From Pelobates cultripes (taxonomy: Eukaryota > Chordata > Amphibia > Anura > Pelobatidae), in the NCBI GenBank assembly GCA_933207985.1, contig OW240921.1:110992783-111056782 (forward strand): 64,000 nucleotides of DNA, in the 5' to 3' direction. The notes under the pieces are model-generated. The model was not told where the DNA came from. It did no database searches and was given only the letters and a program-made list of their open reading frames with translations. Shown piece by piece: positions 47,217 to 59,746 of the stretch (positions are counted from its first letter, which is position 1; every line of letters begins with the position of its first letter). Position numbers and translations under genes: made by a program.

Positions 47217-49119
47217 AATATAACTCTCCTAATTCTCAGCCACGTGATTGAGGTTACGTTCCTTCGGAACCTGGCTGAGACTCCAGTGGACTATCCAAGT
47301 CTTTACTCCACTGGGACCTAGCTGAGAATGAGCTACAGTTCATCGTGTATTTAGCATACCCATTAATTTAGTGAACTAACAACAGAGGTTGCAAGGTACC
47401 CCACTGGAATAACACTGACCATTCCCGCTGGCAAATTATAATGTCACACATATATCATACTGTAAAAATGCTCAACAATTCTCAATTTAAATAGTGAAAC
47501 CTCCCCTATTAACATTTGTATCGACAATTCTCTGCATTGCTGGCATAGTGAATGACTTGCGGATTGATAACCTATAATGAGCGTGGAGCGCCCCCCACAA
47601 GGGGAGCGAGGAGGGCTTTAGATCACAAAGGTGAGCCCCAAGTTTGCTGTTCATGGATTTTGTGACATAATTTACTTGGGGAATTTTTCATGACATTTCT
47701 ACGTTTTTCTTCCTCTAGCCGTGTTCAATGTTTTCCATTCAATCACTTGAGAAAAGCCTCATTTATTTTTCTATCATTCATCCCCTAAGGTTTGGTGTTT
47801 TGCATTATAACATGGAAAGTGATTTATTGAAATCTGAGTCATTGCTGCCTACTCTCTGCTCCTAGTTAGTTGACACAAATGATATCTATACGGTGTGCGT
47901 TCGCTTGTGACACAGATCTGGCAGTCAGAGTATATTGTCAGGTGACTATGCTAAACTCTCAAACTCCTGTCGTATTCACATTCTGTTCTAATGGAAAATA
48001 TTGTGCTGCGCTGCAGAGCATGTTGGTGCCTAATAGAATTGGAATCATCAGTGTTTATTAGCAAATCAAATTGATTTGGAAACCAAACTGGAAAATGTAG
48101 GAGCAAAATTTTGTAACCAGCTGTGTTGGAGATTTTTTTTTTTCCCAGATTGGCTATTTTCATCTACGGTTTTAAGTCTGTTTTTTTTCAATTCTCTAGA
48201 GTTTGGTGGGATTTTTGTTTTTATTGGTTTATAGAAGGAATTTTTTTTTTGTGTGTGTGATAATGATAATGTTCTATTTTTGATGCCTTATTCGTTTCAT
48301 AATACAGTAACACATTGTGTATTTACTAAACATTAGATTTTTTTTATTTCACTAGGATCCTATGTAATTGGTACGTGTGGTTGTACCAGATTTGTTCATT
48401 CTGGTTGTTTACAGTACTTAAGGGTGGTGTATGGTAGTGGTAAATATAATTGAATAAATCCTGCATTGTTTAGGATGAAGCATGTCAGAAAGATGTATCT
48501 ATATATTGTTGCAGCCGAATCATCACAGGGAGCATACATTTATTCATCCGCCCGAAAATGACCAAGGCCATCCCAACCTGTACCCCAACAATCAGACCTC
48601 CTGTACAAACTTTTGGATGGATAATAAGGCAGTGAGAGATCCTCTTCATGACAGGTTTAGCTGGTGGCCTCCGGGTGCCAGGGATTCTTCCAGTTAGCGA
48701 ATCTTTGTGTTAGTGTCCCATTAATTGATACATTTGGCTTAGAATACTAGCGAAATCCCAATAAGCTGTAGAAGTTGCGTTTTAATGCCAAATTGCTAGA
48801 AGATGTATAGTTGAAAAACAATTTGCATTTTGTTTGTCCTCTTTTTTTTTTTTTGTCCCTGTGCCATCACAATAATATTATGAATATGGCCTCTTTGAAT
48901 CAATTTCTGTGACAGCAACCCATTGCTCTATCACACACACACACTAGGTATTTTGGCCAGCTGGGATCATCATTTGCATTCATTTTGTCTCTGGATCTGA
49001 TCTCTGATCCTCCGAGTTTTTGGTTTGCAATTAAGGAACATTCCCATTCATAGAGACTCTTGGGTAATTTATATAAATAATGCAACACGTGGTCATGTTG
49101 TGTGACCAAACAAACCAAG

Positions 49120-49407
49120 TAGCCCATAGGAAAGCATTGAATTCAATGTTTTCCTATCTAAAGCATTGGGATGTACGTGACACGTTCCGCGCATGCACAC
49201 CAGTACTCAATGCTCCTGTATGGGGAGCTTTGGATTGGACTAATGGATAAAGATGATGTAGCAGGAGGCAACTGGGGTCTCGGCGCTGGAAAAAAGGTAA
49301 ATAAAACCTTTCTTAAAAAAATGTTATTGCAATTTGGGGATGCCCCTGGAACTCACTCTAGATTAGAGCACAGATTTGTATTCCTAACGCCCATAGTGTT
49401 TATTTAA
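49120..49407. mobile_element. TTAA-family MITE fragment
   Basis: It contains 'aggaaagcattgaattcaat' with 'gttttcctat', 'ggcgctggaaaaaaggtaaa' and the terminus 'cccatagtgtttatttaaa' (TTAA 49404-49407). The left end is missing or unclear. Confidence 0.5.
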
Positions 49408-50422
49408 ATCTTTAAACTCCTAAATGTATCAAAACTTACCTGTGTCAAAGCAGGAAGATGTAATGACACGTTAACATTACTTTCTAATTTATGTAAAATA
49501 TAAATAGTCCAATAATAATAGTTCCCTCTCTTTAATTAAAGTGACATTTAGTACATTAACAGCTCTTTAATGCAAGGTTTATGACATTGCAGTGTTACAG
49601 CTACCAATACAGTTTTTATTTATTTATTTTGCATCTTCCTTTTTAGTACGGATGAACGTGTAATGAGTTTGAGGGAGGGAGGGCCGATGGGAATCTAAAA
49701 TACAGTTTTAACATCATTAGAGGAATAATCATGGTAATGTGTCAGAATTTGGTAAAAAGTAAATTAAGAGAAATCCGTACCAGTAAGATGTTGGAAAATT
49801 GTAATTATTACATTTGAACTTTTTTTTTTTTTTCACTTTTCTGTAGCTATTATTAACCTTAAAATAACAAATGGCAACACATTCCGCAGTTAATGGCTAA
49901 GTGAATAGAAAGTGACATCAGATGAGTTATTAAAACAACTGTCACCTGAAGATTACTTTGTCATTTATAACCATATTCTGGGCCGATTAATGTTATTTTC
50001 ATCTAACCAAGCTACAGTAAATTTTTCTTTAATAAATATGTAAAGTCATTTGAATATATGAGGTTTTTAGTTTGTGGGTGGCCTTCTTAAAAGTGTTTTT
50101 CATGATTGTTAAACTGTCTTCCAGCTAGGATTTCAATTTAATCAGAAACACTTAAAAGTAATTCAAAACGGCCAATCAAAACATGGTATTTTCTCATTAA
50201 ACTCACACCATTAAGCACATAAATTAGGAAATATCCGTTTTAATTAACAGACAGTGCAGTATGCACAGTGTAGCCAAGGAGAATGTCAGGAATTAAATAC
50301 TGGAATTTTTTAATAAAATGTAAAAAAATAAATAAAATTAAAAATCGGAATAAATTAATTTAAAAATCATCCCCTGAAGAGATCCGCAGTTTTTAAATTA
50401 TATGGTGATACAAGGATCCACT

Positions 50423-50812
50423 TTAAAGGGTTTCTTCAAGGACCACTTTGGTTTTTTTGAAGTGGTCATGGCGTAAGGACCTTTTTAGGTGCAGCTTTTC
50501 AGTATGACAAGAGATAGTTTGTTTCTACTGGAAGTGCGAGTCCTCCTTTGGCAGCCATCATTGTCCAGCCTGGAGAACTCCATGCTAGCTGATATTCTGT
50601 GCATATTCTTTGCACAGAGGTTCCTTCATTGGTAGAGAACATCCAGTTGATACACTCAGCCAGTGAATAAGCACCAGTGTTTTGCAGCTCAGCAGGAGCA
50701 AGGTGACTTGTTAGCCAACTTGAGCGGAGCCTGTGTGGTTTGCTTCCTTAACTGGGAACATCACCATTATACTCCTGGCACTATAACCACTACAGCGAGT
50801 TGTACCCTTTAA
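50423..50812. mobile_element. TTAA-flanked MITE, 390 bp
   Basis: TTAA lies at 50423-50426 and 50809-50812. The termini are 'aaagggtttcttcaagg' with 'accacttt...gaagtggt' on the left, and 'ggcactataaccactacag' with 'gtaccctttaa' on the right. Confidence 0.7.
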
Positions 50813-50872
50813 GCTATTCAGTAAGTTAATAGAAGCAACTTGGTAGGGGAGATGAAAAATTGGAAGAAGCAA

Positions 50873-51010
50873 CTTGGAGGGGTCCTCAAATTCCCAGTGA
50901 CTTGTAGAGGGAAAAGAGAGGCGAAATATATGATGTAACATATTGCACCGTAAATGTCTCCTCTCTTTTTCTACCACATGTCAGTTGGAATTTGAGGACC
51001 CCTCCAAGGC
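50873..51010. repeat. Inverted repeat of about 138 bp
   Basis: 'ttggaggggtcctcaaattc' at 50873 is complementary to 'gaatttgaggacccctccaa' at 50988, and 'gggaaaagagagg' to 'cctctctttttct'. A short MITE or hairpin; family unknown. Confidence 0.75.
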
Positions 51011-52554
51011 GCTAGAAACCCCTTATCTTTTATTTAGAAGCAACTTTGTAACTCTGTGCTTTCATGTTAAGCAGGTTTTTATGGGGTATGTTTAACACTC
51101 CTTATCTATCTTCTAGTCCCAGAGAGGCTATAAAATCAATAGATATTCATATGAGCAAAATGTTTAGTCGTTAAAATGGAGATGGTTAAATTTCAGTCTG
51201 TAGTCTGTATATTGTGTGGTATGCCTGATCAATCTAAATAATATCCAGTTACAATTAAAGTGATTGCACATGTGTAATAGGTATATGTAGGTTTATCAGA
51301 AAGAATAGATATCCACTGTAAATGCAGTAATGTGATTTTCATCCTTACTTAACAAAACTACGGTTTCTATACATTTTATTTTTATTGAAAACAGCCCAGA
51401 GTGCAGCAATTCTTAATAATATATGGCCCTTCGTATTAAGCACTGGCATCCTGTTTCACTCTGAAAAATATTGGTGTCAGTAAGGTGAGATTGATTCCAA
51501 AGTCGAGTCACCTCTTATCTTCATTTTTATTTGGAACCGAGTTTCATAAACCTATCGATGACAACATCTGTATCTGTTAAAAGAACAATCGTTCAAAAAC
51601 CCAACTCTGACTGCTATCTTCAGATAGAATTGTTTATTAAACAGTGACTTGTAGTGAATTCAGAACTAAATATGGTAAATTATGGGCAAATTCTAAGCCA
51701 GAGTTGTAGATTTTCGAAGGTAGCTGGGACTTTCTCAGGAATCACTTTGGGTTTTTGAAGCTTTTAAAACAGTCTATGTTGATCTTGTCAGCTTGTGCAG
51801 TGTGCCAATAGTACAAATAGTAAGCAAACGGAGGAATTAAAATTAGACCCTCCCCAGTGTTTTTTTATTAAAGTGCGTGTCTGCTCACATTGTAATACGT
51901 AAAAAATATGCTGTAAGATTCTAAAGGAAATTGACCACTAATATTTTCCAGCCTTGTATCTCCTGCTGACTCTAATTCCAGTCTAACCTGTCAGTTTGTG
52001 AACTTGCATCCATCAATGACTGGTAATGTTTTTTAGATGTCCACAGTGCCTGAATAACCATCACTGTCACTGGGTAAATGTGGACGATGGATCCAAAAAA
52101 GTGTGTTCTCTCAATTCATGGGGGGTGGTTTTTAAAGGGGATGGATGGCTTTGCTTGTTTGTTTTTAAATCTTAGAACATTTAATATAGATTACTCATCA
52201 TTTTACAGCTTCTAAAAAGCGTATCTAACCTGTTAATACTTTAATTGTAGACCTGTCACTTTTTACATGTTTTGTAATGTATAAAATGCCAGAGGCATCA
52301 CATCTTGGGCCCACTTGTAATCTCATTTAGTAAAACCATATTAAATCTGGCCACAAGAACTCCCTGATTTCCTACTAGCTATCCTCCTCATGTTGAACTG
52401 ACCAGAATTCTTAACATCTAGCCAGCAAGCCAAAGTACATTCTGTTGTTGACATCTCAGTACTTTGCGTGTTTGCCTCTGTGATTTTATACAGTGTTTTT
52501 TACGACTTTACCTTGCTTTCTGTTGCGTTCCTCACCCATATTTTTCTGGTACAG

Positions 52555-52683
52555 ATACTCGGGCAGGAGAAGAAACCCCACTTGTGGTAGATCATGCAGT
52601 CATCGGAGGCGTTGTGGCTGTAGTAGTCTTTGCCATGCTTTGTCTTCTCATCATCCTTGGTCGCTATTTTGCTCGACATAAAG
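52555..52683 (+). CDS. cadm1: cadm1 exon: juxtamembrane segment and transmembrane helix
   Basis: This 129-nt exon, phase 1 in and out, lies between acceptor 'tctggtacag' and donor GTAAAA. With the incoming G it reads [11 protein letters not shown], then [17 protein letters not shown], then [15 protein letters not shown] plus one base. The transmembrane helix (AVIGG to LGRY) and the RYFARHK stop-transfer segment match human CADM1 essentially residue for residue; DTRAGEE corresponds to human DSRAGEEGSIRA. In mammals the segment just outside the membrane is where the ectodomain is cleaved. The exon ends at the start of the cytoplasmic FERM-binding motif, continued in the next exon. Confidence 0.97.
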
Positions 52684-53842
52684 GTAAAAAATTATTTTTT
52701 TTAAATGTACACTCCCACCCGTAATTTGTTCAGTATAAAATATTCTTTTACATCCTCGTTTTTGGGATAAAAGCTTTCCCTCACCCCAGACTCTGCCTAG
52801 AGTTTCCATCCAGTGATGGCTAACATTTTTATCTCACTGCAGGTTAGGAACTGCAGACTCAAAAAAACGGGGAGCATTAGGTTTAGTAATCAGTAGATTT
52901 TTATCACCCACCTGACCAGGAACCTTACCTTGCAATAAAGTCAAAAAGAACAGGGTCCTGGTCTTTTTGACATTATTGCAACTTTTTCAGCAACTCTGAT
53001 ATACCAAGAGTATAGGCAGCATTTCATCTCAAGTCTTCAGAACAAGGATTTGTTTGTTAAACATTTAATGGTCAAAGTGTTGAATAAATCGAGAAAAGAT
53101 CAATACTGGAATATGTTCCTGGGATAAGCTGTCAGATATTTCCAAGTTCAGTCCACTGTTAGGCAAAATGTAGGTAGAGAGAACTATAGCACCTCCCAAA
53201 GCTAAGCAAGTCTTTCTTCAGGAATGAAGAGAAAACAGAGCCACTTAAAGGGACACTAAAGTCATCTAGACCACTTCTTCTCAAGTGCAGTTTTTAAAAA
53301 GGGCTAAAAGCTCAGGGTCACTGCAATGCTTACATTGCAAGGTTAAAGCTATCTTCCTGGCAGTCACTAGAGGTGCTCCCGTGGTACCAACAGAGTAAAA
53401 CTCAAGTACCTAGTGCAGAAACTTGGTTGCGCGTTGTTCTCACCACACATGTGCATCAAGTCTTGAGTGCTTCTCAATGACAAGGATTGTACTGGACCAT
53501 TGAACAGTGGGCCATGTCTCCTCAATCACATCAGAAGAGGAGGAGAGGTGAGTTGTGCTGAGGGAGCCTCAGCGCTGGAAAAAGGTAGGTAAAACTTAGA
53601 TTTTATTAACTTTTATGGCACATGAGGTTTGACCTATGCAGAACTAGGGACAGGTGCACCTCCGTATTAGGAATACAGGTTTTTATTCCTACGGCTATGG
53701 TGTTTCTTTAACATTTTATGTGACCTTTGTTTTCTCAAACCTTCTTGAACGGGCAATATGACATTGTTCTTTTTCTTGACTAGGGTGTGAAGCTTCAATA
53801 CATTGCTGGATGCAAAGTAATTTTCTTTCTTCTTTACTGTAG
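52684..53842 (+). other. cadm1: Last cadm1 coding intron (1.16 kb)
   Basis: This is a phase-1 intron, the shortest seen here. A TTAA MITE (53245-53711) fills 40 percent of it and ends 131 bp before the last coding exon. A pyrimidine-rich tract and 'tttactgtag' form the acceptor. At 52812 'cagtgatggctaac' resembles a hAT end, but no partner was found. Confidence 0.88.
53245..53711. mobile_element. TTAA-flanked MITE, 467 bp
   Basis: TTAA at 53245 is followed by 'agggacactaaagtcatct' and 'agaccacttcttctcaag'; the right end is 'aggaatacaggtttttattc' then 'ctatggtgtttcTTTAA' (TTAA 53708-53711). It contains 'acattgcaaggttaaagc', as in the other copies. Confidence 0.72.
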
Positions 53843-53961
53843 GAACATATTTCACACACGAAGCCAAAGGAGCGGACGATGCAGCAGACGCGGACACGGC
53901 AATCATCAACGCAGAGGGTGGGCAGAACAGCTGTGAAGAGAAGAAAGAATATTTTATCTAG
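53843..53961 (+). CDS. cadm1: cadm1 last coding exon: cytoplasmic tail and stop
   Basis: This exon completes a Gly codon and reads [18 protein letters not shown], then [21 protein letters not shown], stop TAG at 53959-53961 (40 residues counting the split Gly). It is almost identical to the human CADM1 tail. The first part ([13 protein letters not shown]) is the juxtamembrane FERM-binding motif that contacts band 4.1 proteins. The final EYFI is a class II PDZ ligand for CASK, syntenin and MPP proteins. CADM2 and CADM3 tails differ (YLTNEAKG and YLTHEAKG), which separates this gene from its paralogues. The one difference I notice is Ser-Cys-Glu before EKKEYFI, where human has Asn-Ser-Glu. Confidence 0.98.
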
Positions 53962-55419
53962 CCTGGCCTTTAATTGGGTGTGAGCTCAGCTCCAATTCAC
54001 TACCCAAATGGAGAAGGACCTTCCAGCGTCTCGCGTTTTTTTTATCATTTGGTTTAGGAGCGGATGGAGGAGCGGGGGACCCATTTGGTATAAAGTGATT
54101 GCCCCACAACACTCTCTGCTTTTTATTGTTTGCCACTTTCCTTTCACGGAAATAACAGGAGCTTGAAAATGTTTGTCTTTTTTTTTGTGAATGGGGGGGG
54201 TGGGGGTGCAAGTGAACTATGGATTCCAGGCTCCTCAGTGCAGGGGGACACTGTGTGCAGAGCATTTTGTACCTGTGTGTAAGGAAATGTGCTGCAGGCC
54301 CCTCCTCCTCCACTGATGTATATATTTATCATCTGCAGACAATTTGGTGCCTTGCTTGTTTTTTTTATTTCACTTTCCCGAGAAGTTGTTTTCCCGGCTG
54401 GTTTTTGTGTCATTTCCTCCTGGGGACATTCTTGTCTTTCATTATTCCATTCTGAAGCAATCATACAGTTTGCTTTTTCATTTTAATTCCTGCTATGGCT
54501 GCTGTATTGCTTGTTATTTTATTGTTTTTTTTTTTGCTCATTGCCATGCCTTCCGTGCCTGTGCCCCATAACGTCCTGTTGTAGAAACTGCCTGTTACGT
54601 TAATCTCTTGTCACTTCCTGCTTATTCCATTTTATAAAAAACAAACAAAAGTAAAAAAAAAAAAAAATTGGGAAAATTCTCCTCTTGCTGAGGTTTAAAC
54701 CTTTGAGTTTTAATAATATACAATTCACTGTTGGAACTTCTCATAATTCTGCAATTAGACATATACAGCTGTGAAACAAATTTTAGTTAAAAAGAATAGT
54801 TTCCACAAGAAATTCATGAAATGCCATAAATATTTATAAGGCTGGTTCCATTAGCAGTAACACCCCACCATGGCACTGAAATATGAGTGTGTAAAAATGC
54901 AACACTACAGATCCCATAATTATAAAAACAGAATGAAGACCGAGATAAATTGAACACCACACGCTGCTCTAATCTAAAGAACAATCAGATGCAACGTGTC
55001 TCAGTCCCATAAAAAAAAAAAACATAGATTATTCCTGCAATATCTGAAATAAACACTTTTGTACAGTATTAAGCCATACAAATCTCAATTTAGATCTAGT
55101 TGCGTTAACAAAACACAATTTTGGGGGCTAGCAAGTTCACTCTGAACAAGAGTTGGCAGAAATGATCTTAAATAAGAAGAAGACCAGGAAAATTTGCAGA
55201 ATAATCTCGTATTTATTTTAAATAAGTGCCTTGGACCCCTTTTAATGAGGATTGCAGACTTCTTTTTTTAAGTGCAAATTGGAGAGCCTTCTAGTGTAAG
55301 GTATAATCCAGTTTTCCTGCACCAGTAAGTGCATTTGAATAGGCATTAATTACAAAATCACAGGTTCTCAATACACTTGAAACACAAAGCTTCTTAAACT
55401 CCTCGCCCACCTGATGATT

Positions 55420-55420
<1 letters not shown>

Positions 55421-55480
<60 letters not shown>
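55421..55480. repeat. (TG)n/(TA)n microsatellite
   Basis: A TG block of about 11 units and TA blocks lie within the probable 3' UTR. Confidence 0.95.
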
Positions 55481-55481
<1 letters not shown>

Positions 55482-55917
55482 AAAATTATGTTAGCTTCTT
55501 GTGCCCACAGTGGACAAATGTCCAACAATTACAAAGAAAACTTGAGTCTTGCAACATTTCACGGGGTGTAGAAAGCCATTGTTTAATCTTGGTAAACTTT
55601 TTTGGTCTCACTCTGCAATGGCGATTTATTGAGGACCCAATCCCCATTTTGATTGTGACAAGACCTAGGTATACTTTGTTCCATCGGATCCTTTTGTATT
55701 GGCTTCTTATGGACGCCACCCTGGCAAGTGCAAATATTTGGGGATTTATTTATTTTTTTAGTTAAATATATGCTCAAAAACAGCAAATATTTGTAGAATA
55801 ACCCTGGCACCAATCATTTTGTAATACGCTGGGAAATCTGCTTTGGAATCTATGCTGTTTTAAAGGTATTCATTCTGCCATTATATTGTTTTTGTGCATG
55901 GCCATTGGTACAGTGAA

Positions 55918-55923
55918 AATAAA
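55918..55923 (+). promoter_or_regulatory. Possible proximal poly(A) signal
   Basis: AATAAA stands about 1.95 kb after the stop, in 'gtgaaaataaaaagtc'. The downstream GT/T-rich element is weak. Confidence 0.35.
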
Positions 55924-56672
55924 AAGTCTAGCCTTCTAATCTGGATTATAACTTAACCCACTATTAAGTCTTCAATCTTCAACTGATATGTGCTGCATTT
56001 AAATGACCAAAACTATTTATAATAATCAGGGTCCAAAGCACATAAGTATCACGATAAAGTGTCCATGTGTTCTCAGTCTCTTTCCGTTAGATTATCAAGC
56101 TGTAAACCTGTGTTCTATGTAGTGTACTTAGACCGCTTATGTTCCTGACAGAGTGATGCTGTCTGAACCATGTGTGTCAGACGTTCAATGTTTTTAATAT
56201 TGTATGAATAAGGTTCCTAATTTGATAGTGAACTTTCTCAGACAGCTAAGCCTTTTACCCTAGTTTTACGGTTGCCCATGAACACTACTCATTTTATGTA
56301 CCTGTCAAATATTGCTTTTACACATCTCGTGTACCTCCCTGCTTTAAAATACATCCTTCCGATCCGCCAACATCGCTCTACATATTCATCTCATATAAGC
56401 GTTAGATGGGGTTACCTTTGTATCTCTGTCTTGTCACACACACACTACTTTATCCACTTGTCTGTCTGCCTCCATATATTTTTTTTTGTTCATTATGGTT
56501 TGTCTATATTGTGGGTCCCCTTTTGAATGCCAGGCCTGTGTTACAGAGGATTTTCGCTCTGTTCTTCTCCGGGAAGTGAATAATCTGTCACTTTGTTAGT
56601 TGTGTTGAGATTGAGTAATAGAAACTTTGGGGGACTGGTTCCGTTTCAAACGTGAGGAAGCTTCAACATCTC

Positions 56673-56692
56673 CCACCACCACCACCACCACG
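56673..56692. repeat. Short (CCA)n tract
   Basis: About six CCA units lie in the probable 3' UTR, within non-repetitive sequence. Confidence 0.9.
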
Positions 56693-59228
56693 TTGGACAG
56701 TCGGTGGGAATACAAGCGGACGTGCCTTTTTATTCACAAGTGAACAAGCTGGAAGAAGAAGAGGGGGAATATGAGAAACATACCTTCTGCTTTAGTTATG
56801 ACAATGCTGTTAATTTTCAAAGATAGGTTTGTTTTCTCTCCAATTCTACTTTTTATTTATTTATTTTAATTTTATAGCTCATCAGTGCTATTTTCTTATC
56901 TCTAATGCTCCCCATGATGATTTCTTTATTTTTATTTTACTGCCCGATTCTCCCTTCCTCCCTCTCCTTCTCAGCGATGTACCTTGATGACATATTTTCA
57001 ACAGAGGAAGCATTATACCAAGATAGGTGGATACCTGTTCTCCTGTGCCAGGTTTCACGATCTGGGCATTTGACGTTCAGCTCCACTTAATGCTAATGCA
57101 TTCATTTACAAGAGCCCCTACTAAAAACGCAGTCTGTATTATATATTCTGTAATATTATCGTGTTGTCTGGAGGGTTCAGTCTAAACTTGTTTTATTGTT
57201 AAACAATGAGATAATGTCATTGCTGCTATAGAAGGTGTTAGCAGGGTAATTGTTGCTTTGTCACTCCCAATGTATATCGCTGAGTAGAACAGCATCTGTC
57301 TTACAGATCTTTAATGTAGGGGTTATTTAAAGATGGCCACCAAACTGATTCAATGTTTTTCCTTTGTGTACATGTAAATGAAAAAAGCAGGGAAAATATA
57401 ACAAATGAATATTCCCGGTTGTAGGTACAGTAGCATTTCGCAGGCAGAGTTCTCTTGTGCCCCTGCTGTACATGTGAGTGTAGGTTTGTGCACTCACAGG
57501 AGCCATCATTGCAATGTCCAATCTGGTTTTTTTTTTGGTTTTTTTTCATCCACCAGGCTCCCATGTTATAAAATGCATGTAAAGACTGGCAGGTAGGATA
57601 ATGATGATAAGAAATAGTCTCCTCAACAAATTTTCAAAGGTACCCAGAGCAAATATAAAATAGCGTCCCAGATATGGGAGCTCACATAATTCAAATTCCG
57701 ATATAAATTTCAGAGCTTATATAGATATATATTTATATAGATAATTGACCACACAACAGTTGCTACCTTTTTATCTTTTGGCTTCGTTAGAGTATTTCCA
57801 TATATTTTAATTTTTGCTTTACAAGGGAATAACATTTAAATTTTTAGTTAACTGTTTCTTTACCACAATCTTGTTAGTTTTTGTGTTCGTTGGCAAGCTC
57901 ACTAGTAAAAATATATATATATTTTTTACCAAAAAAATCATAAATATTTAAGCCCTTGTTAAACTATTTTTAAAACAAATTCTGTGCATTTTTTTTCTGC
58001 ATTTGTACATGAAAATATTTTTTATTTTTTTTATTTTTATTTCTGGTTTCTTCCCCAAACAATTCAATTTTTTTTTAAAGGCTATGAGGAGGAGAGAGCA
58101 GTCCGAGGTCAGTTCAGCAGAAACACAATTTTTTTACGGATATTCTAGACCTTGCATTATCTTTGCCAACCTTAATGTTTTTTACATTAATATTGATGCT
58201 TAATTTCAACTCAAAATGGAGGAATTAGCTGTTTAGACCATATCTGATTTGCTGAAATAAATCACTGTTTGTCGTCTTCAATTTGCTATATTGTTGAAAG
58301 TATCTGTTTTGGGGGAAATATTGATTACTTATGACTTATTATGTTGCCATCCTGTATAATCATTCAATTACAAAGTCTATTCAACAATGGACTTTTGTTG
58401 TACATCCACTATATTAATAGTATTATGACCACAGGAGAAACGGTTTCCCCTTTATTTTTCATTTTATGTTTTCATTTCAGTTTTTTAATTCCATAAAGGT
58501 ACTAAAAATATGTTTTCTATTATTATTGTTCTATGTGGAGTGTACTGTTAGAAATTCCTCTGATTCTGTCTTTGTTGCTCATCGTTCTTTTTGTTCTCTT
58601 CATTTTTACCTCTCCCATGTTTGGATATTCTTTTGACTGAAGGATGCTGCTTTTTTATTGTTACAAAAAAAAAAAAAAAAAATTACATTTGTTCATTTTC
58701 CAAATTGTCTCTCTTACCAATTTTCTAACAAGCATGCTATCCTCGGTATTTCTAGAATTCTTCTCTAGCATATGATATTTGAGATGGGATTGAGGAGAAG
58801 GTGAAGACATTATTATACAAGCCAGTTCTAGGGCAGATCGTATGTCTTTATAAAATGAGGTATATTTAATTATTAATATTTTTTTTGTTATTGTATAAAT
58901 GCTTGTGTTTTTTCACCCTTTGGTGGCTCCTGGAGTTTGCTTTGTTCATTGTGAATTCCCGTTCTCGCTTCTGCTTGTCTCAGATCCCTGTGTTCCCACC
59001 CGTGTCTGTTCTGTCTCAGGTAGGCTGCTAATCCTTAGCCCCCCACATTGGAAACTGAAACAAAACCAACCACATTATGGATAGATAAATATTCATTCTT
59101 TTTTTTAATTATTTTATTTTGTTTATATTTTTTGCTTTTTAGTTGTATTATTTCTGTATTTTTTTTTTTTTAATATACGGTACACTGTTTGAAATGTATT
59201 GTTGAGTATTACTTTGTAAGAAAATGAC

Positions 59229-59234
59229 AATAAA
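59229..59234 (+). promoter_or_regulatory. cadm1: Probable distal poly(A) signal of cadm1
   Basis: AATAAA occurs in 'gacaataaaacat', followed 15-30 bases on by a T/GT-rich stretch ('atttcttgtgtctcct'), a good downstream element. The transposon-poor stretch ends about here and insertions resume at 59532. Confidence 0.5.
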
Positions 59235-59531
59235 ACATAAAATTATTTCTTGTGTCTCCTATTCTCTGGATATATAGACAATGTAAAGCTGCAGACAAAG
59301 AAAATAATACAGTATTTAAAGACGAGTAGCATAGTAAATTATCTGCGTGTTATAAATAGAATTGTATTATGACATTAAAAGGCCACCATTAAATGGCTCT
59401 CAGCAGCAGTAATGGGGTGTCACGGCTCCTTCCCACAGTCTAATGTCAAACTACTTAAGAAAACTTTGGAATAAACTGGAACACTTTTCAAATGCCTTTC
59501 ACCTTCCTTTGCCTCATTGATCATGCAGAAT

Positions 59532-59684
59532 TCAAGGGACACTATAGGCACCAGACCTCTTTATCTCATTGAAGTGGTCTGGGAGCAGTGCTTTGCATGA
59601 GGATATCCAGCATAGGGAAAGCTTAATATGCACATCGTATGCTAGGTTACCCCAATCGCTGACATCTGAGTATCAGGTGAGTTA

Positions 59685-59746
<62 letters not shown>

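Larger units (their letters stand above)
29034..52554 (+). other. cadm1: cadm1 intron before the transmembrane exon (23.5 kb)
   Basis: This is a phase-1 intron with weak donor GTTGGT and acceptor 'tctggtacag'. It holds the nested hAT/L1 insertion (33988-37262), foldbacks (about 29727-30065, 39099-39236, 50873-51010), several TTAA MITEs, a LINE 3' end (46615-47216) and TA/TG arrays. Stretches with nothing that I can name are 30066-31365, 31895-33979, 37271-39098, 43000-44896, 44936-46041, 47217-49119, 49408-50422 and 51011-52554. Of these, 30740-31200 and 49530-50060 look like candidate conserved noncoding DNA. Confidence 0.85.
53962..59250 (+). other. cadm1: cadm1 3' UTR (probable extent)
   Basis: The sequence after the stop is T-rich and lacks the TTAA and hAT insertions that litter the introns, up to about 59250. 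That is consistent with selection on a long 3' UTR. AATAAA hexamers occur at 55048, 55918, 58256 and 59229; shorter forms could end at the earlier ones. A TG/TA microsatellite sits at 55421-55480. Open frames in it (up to 119 codons) show no domains. The extent is inferred, not observed. Confidence 0.6.

Noticed and set aside
52812..52860. 'cagtgatggctaac' as the end of another hAT element
   Set aside because: No matching inverted end or target duplication nearby.
56946..57090. Possible extra exon ('ccttctcag' followed by an open frame)
   Set aside because: Acceptor-like by chance; it lies after the cadm1 stop, has no recognisable peptide and no need in the known gene structure.
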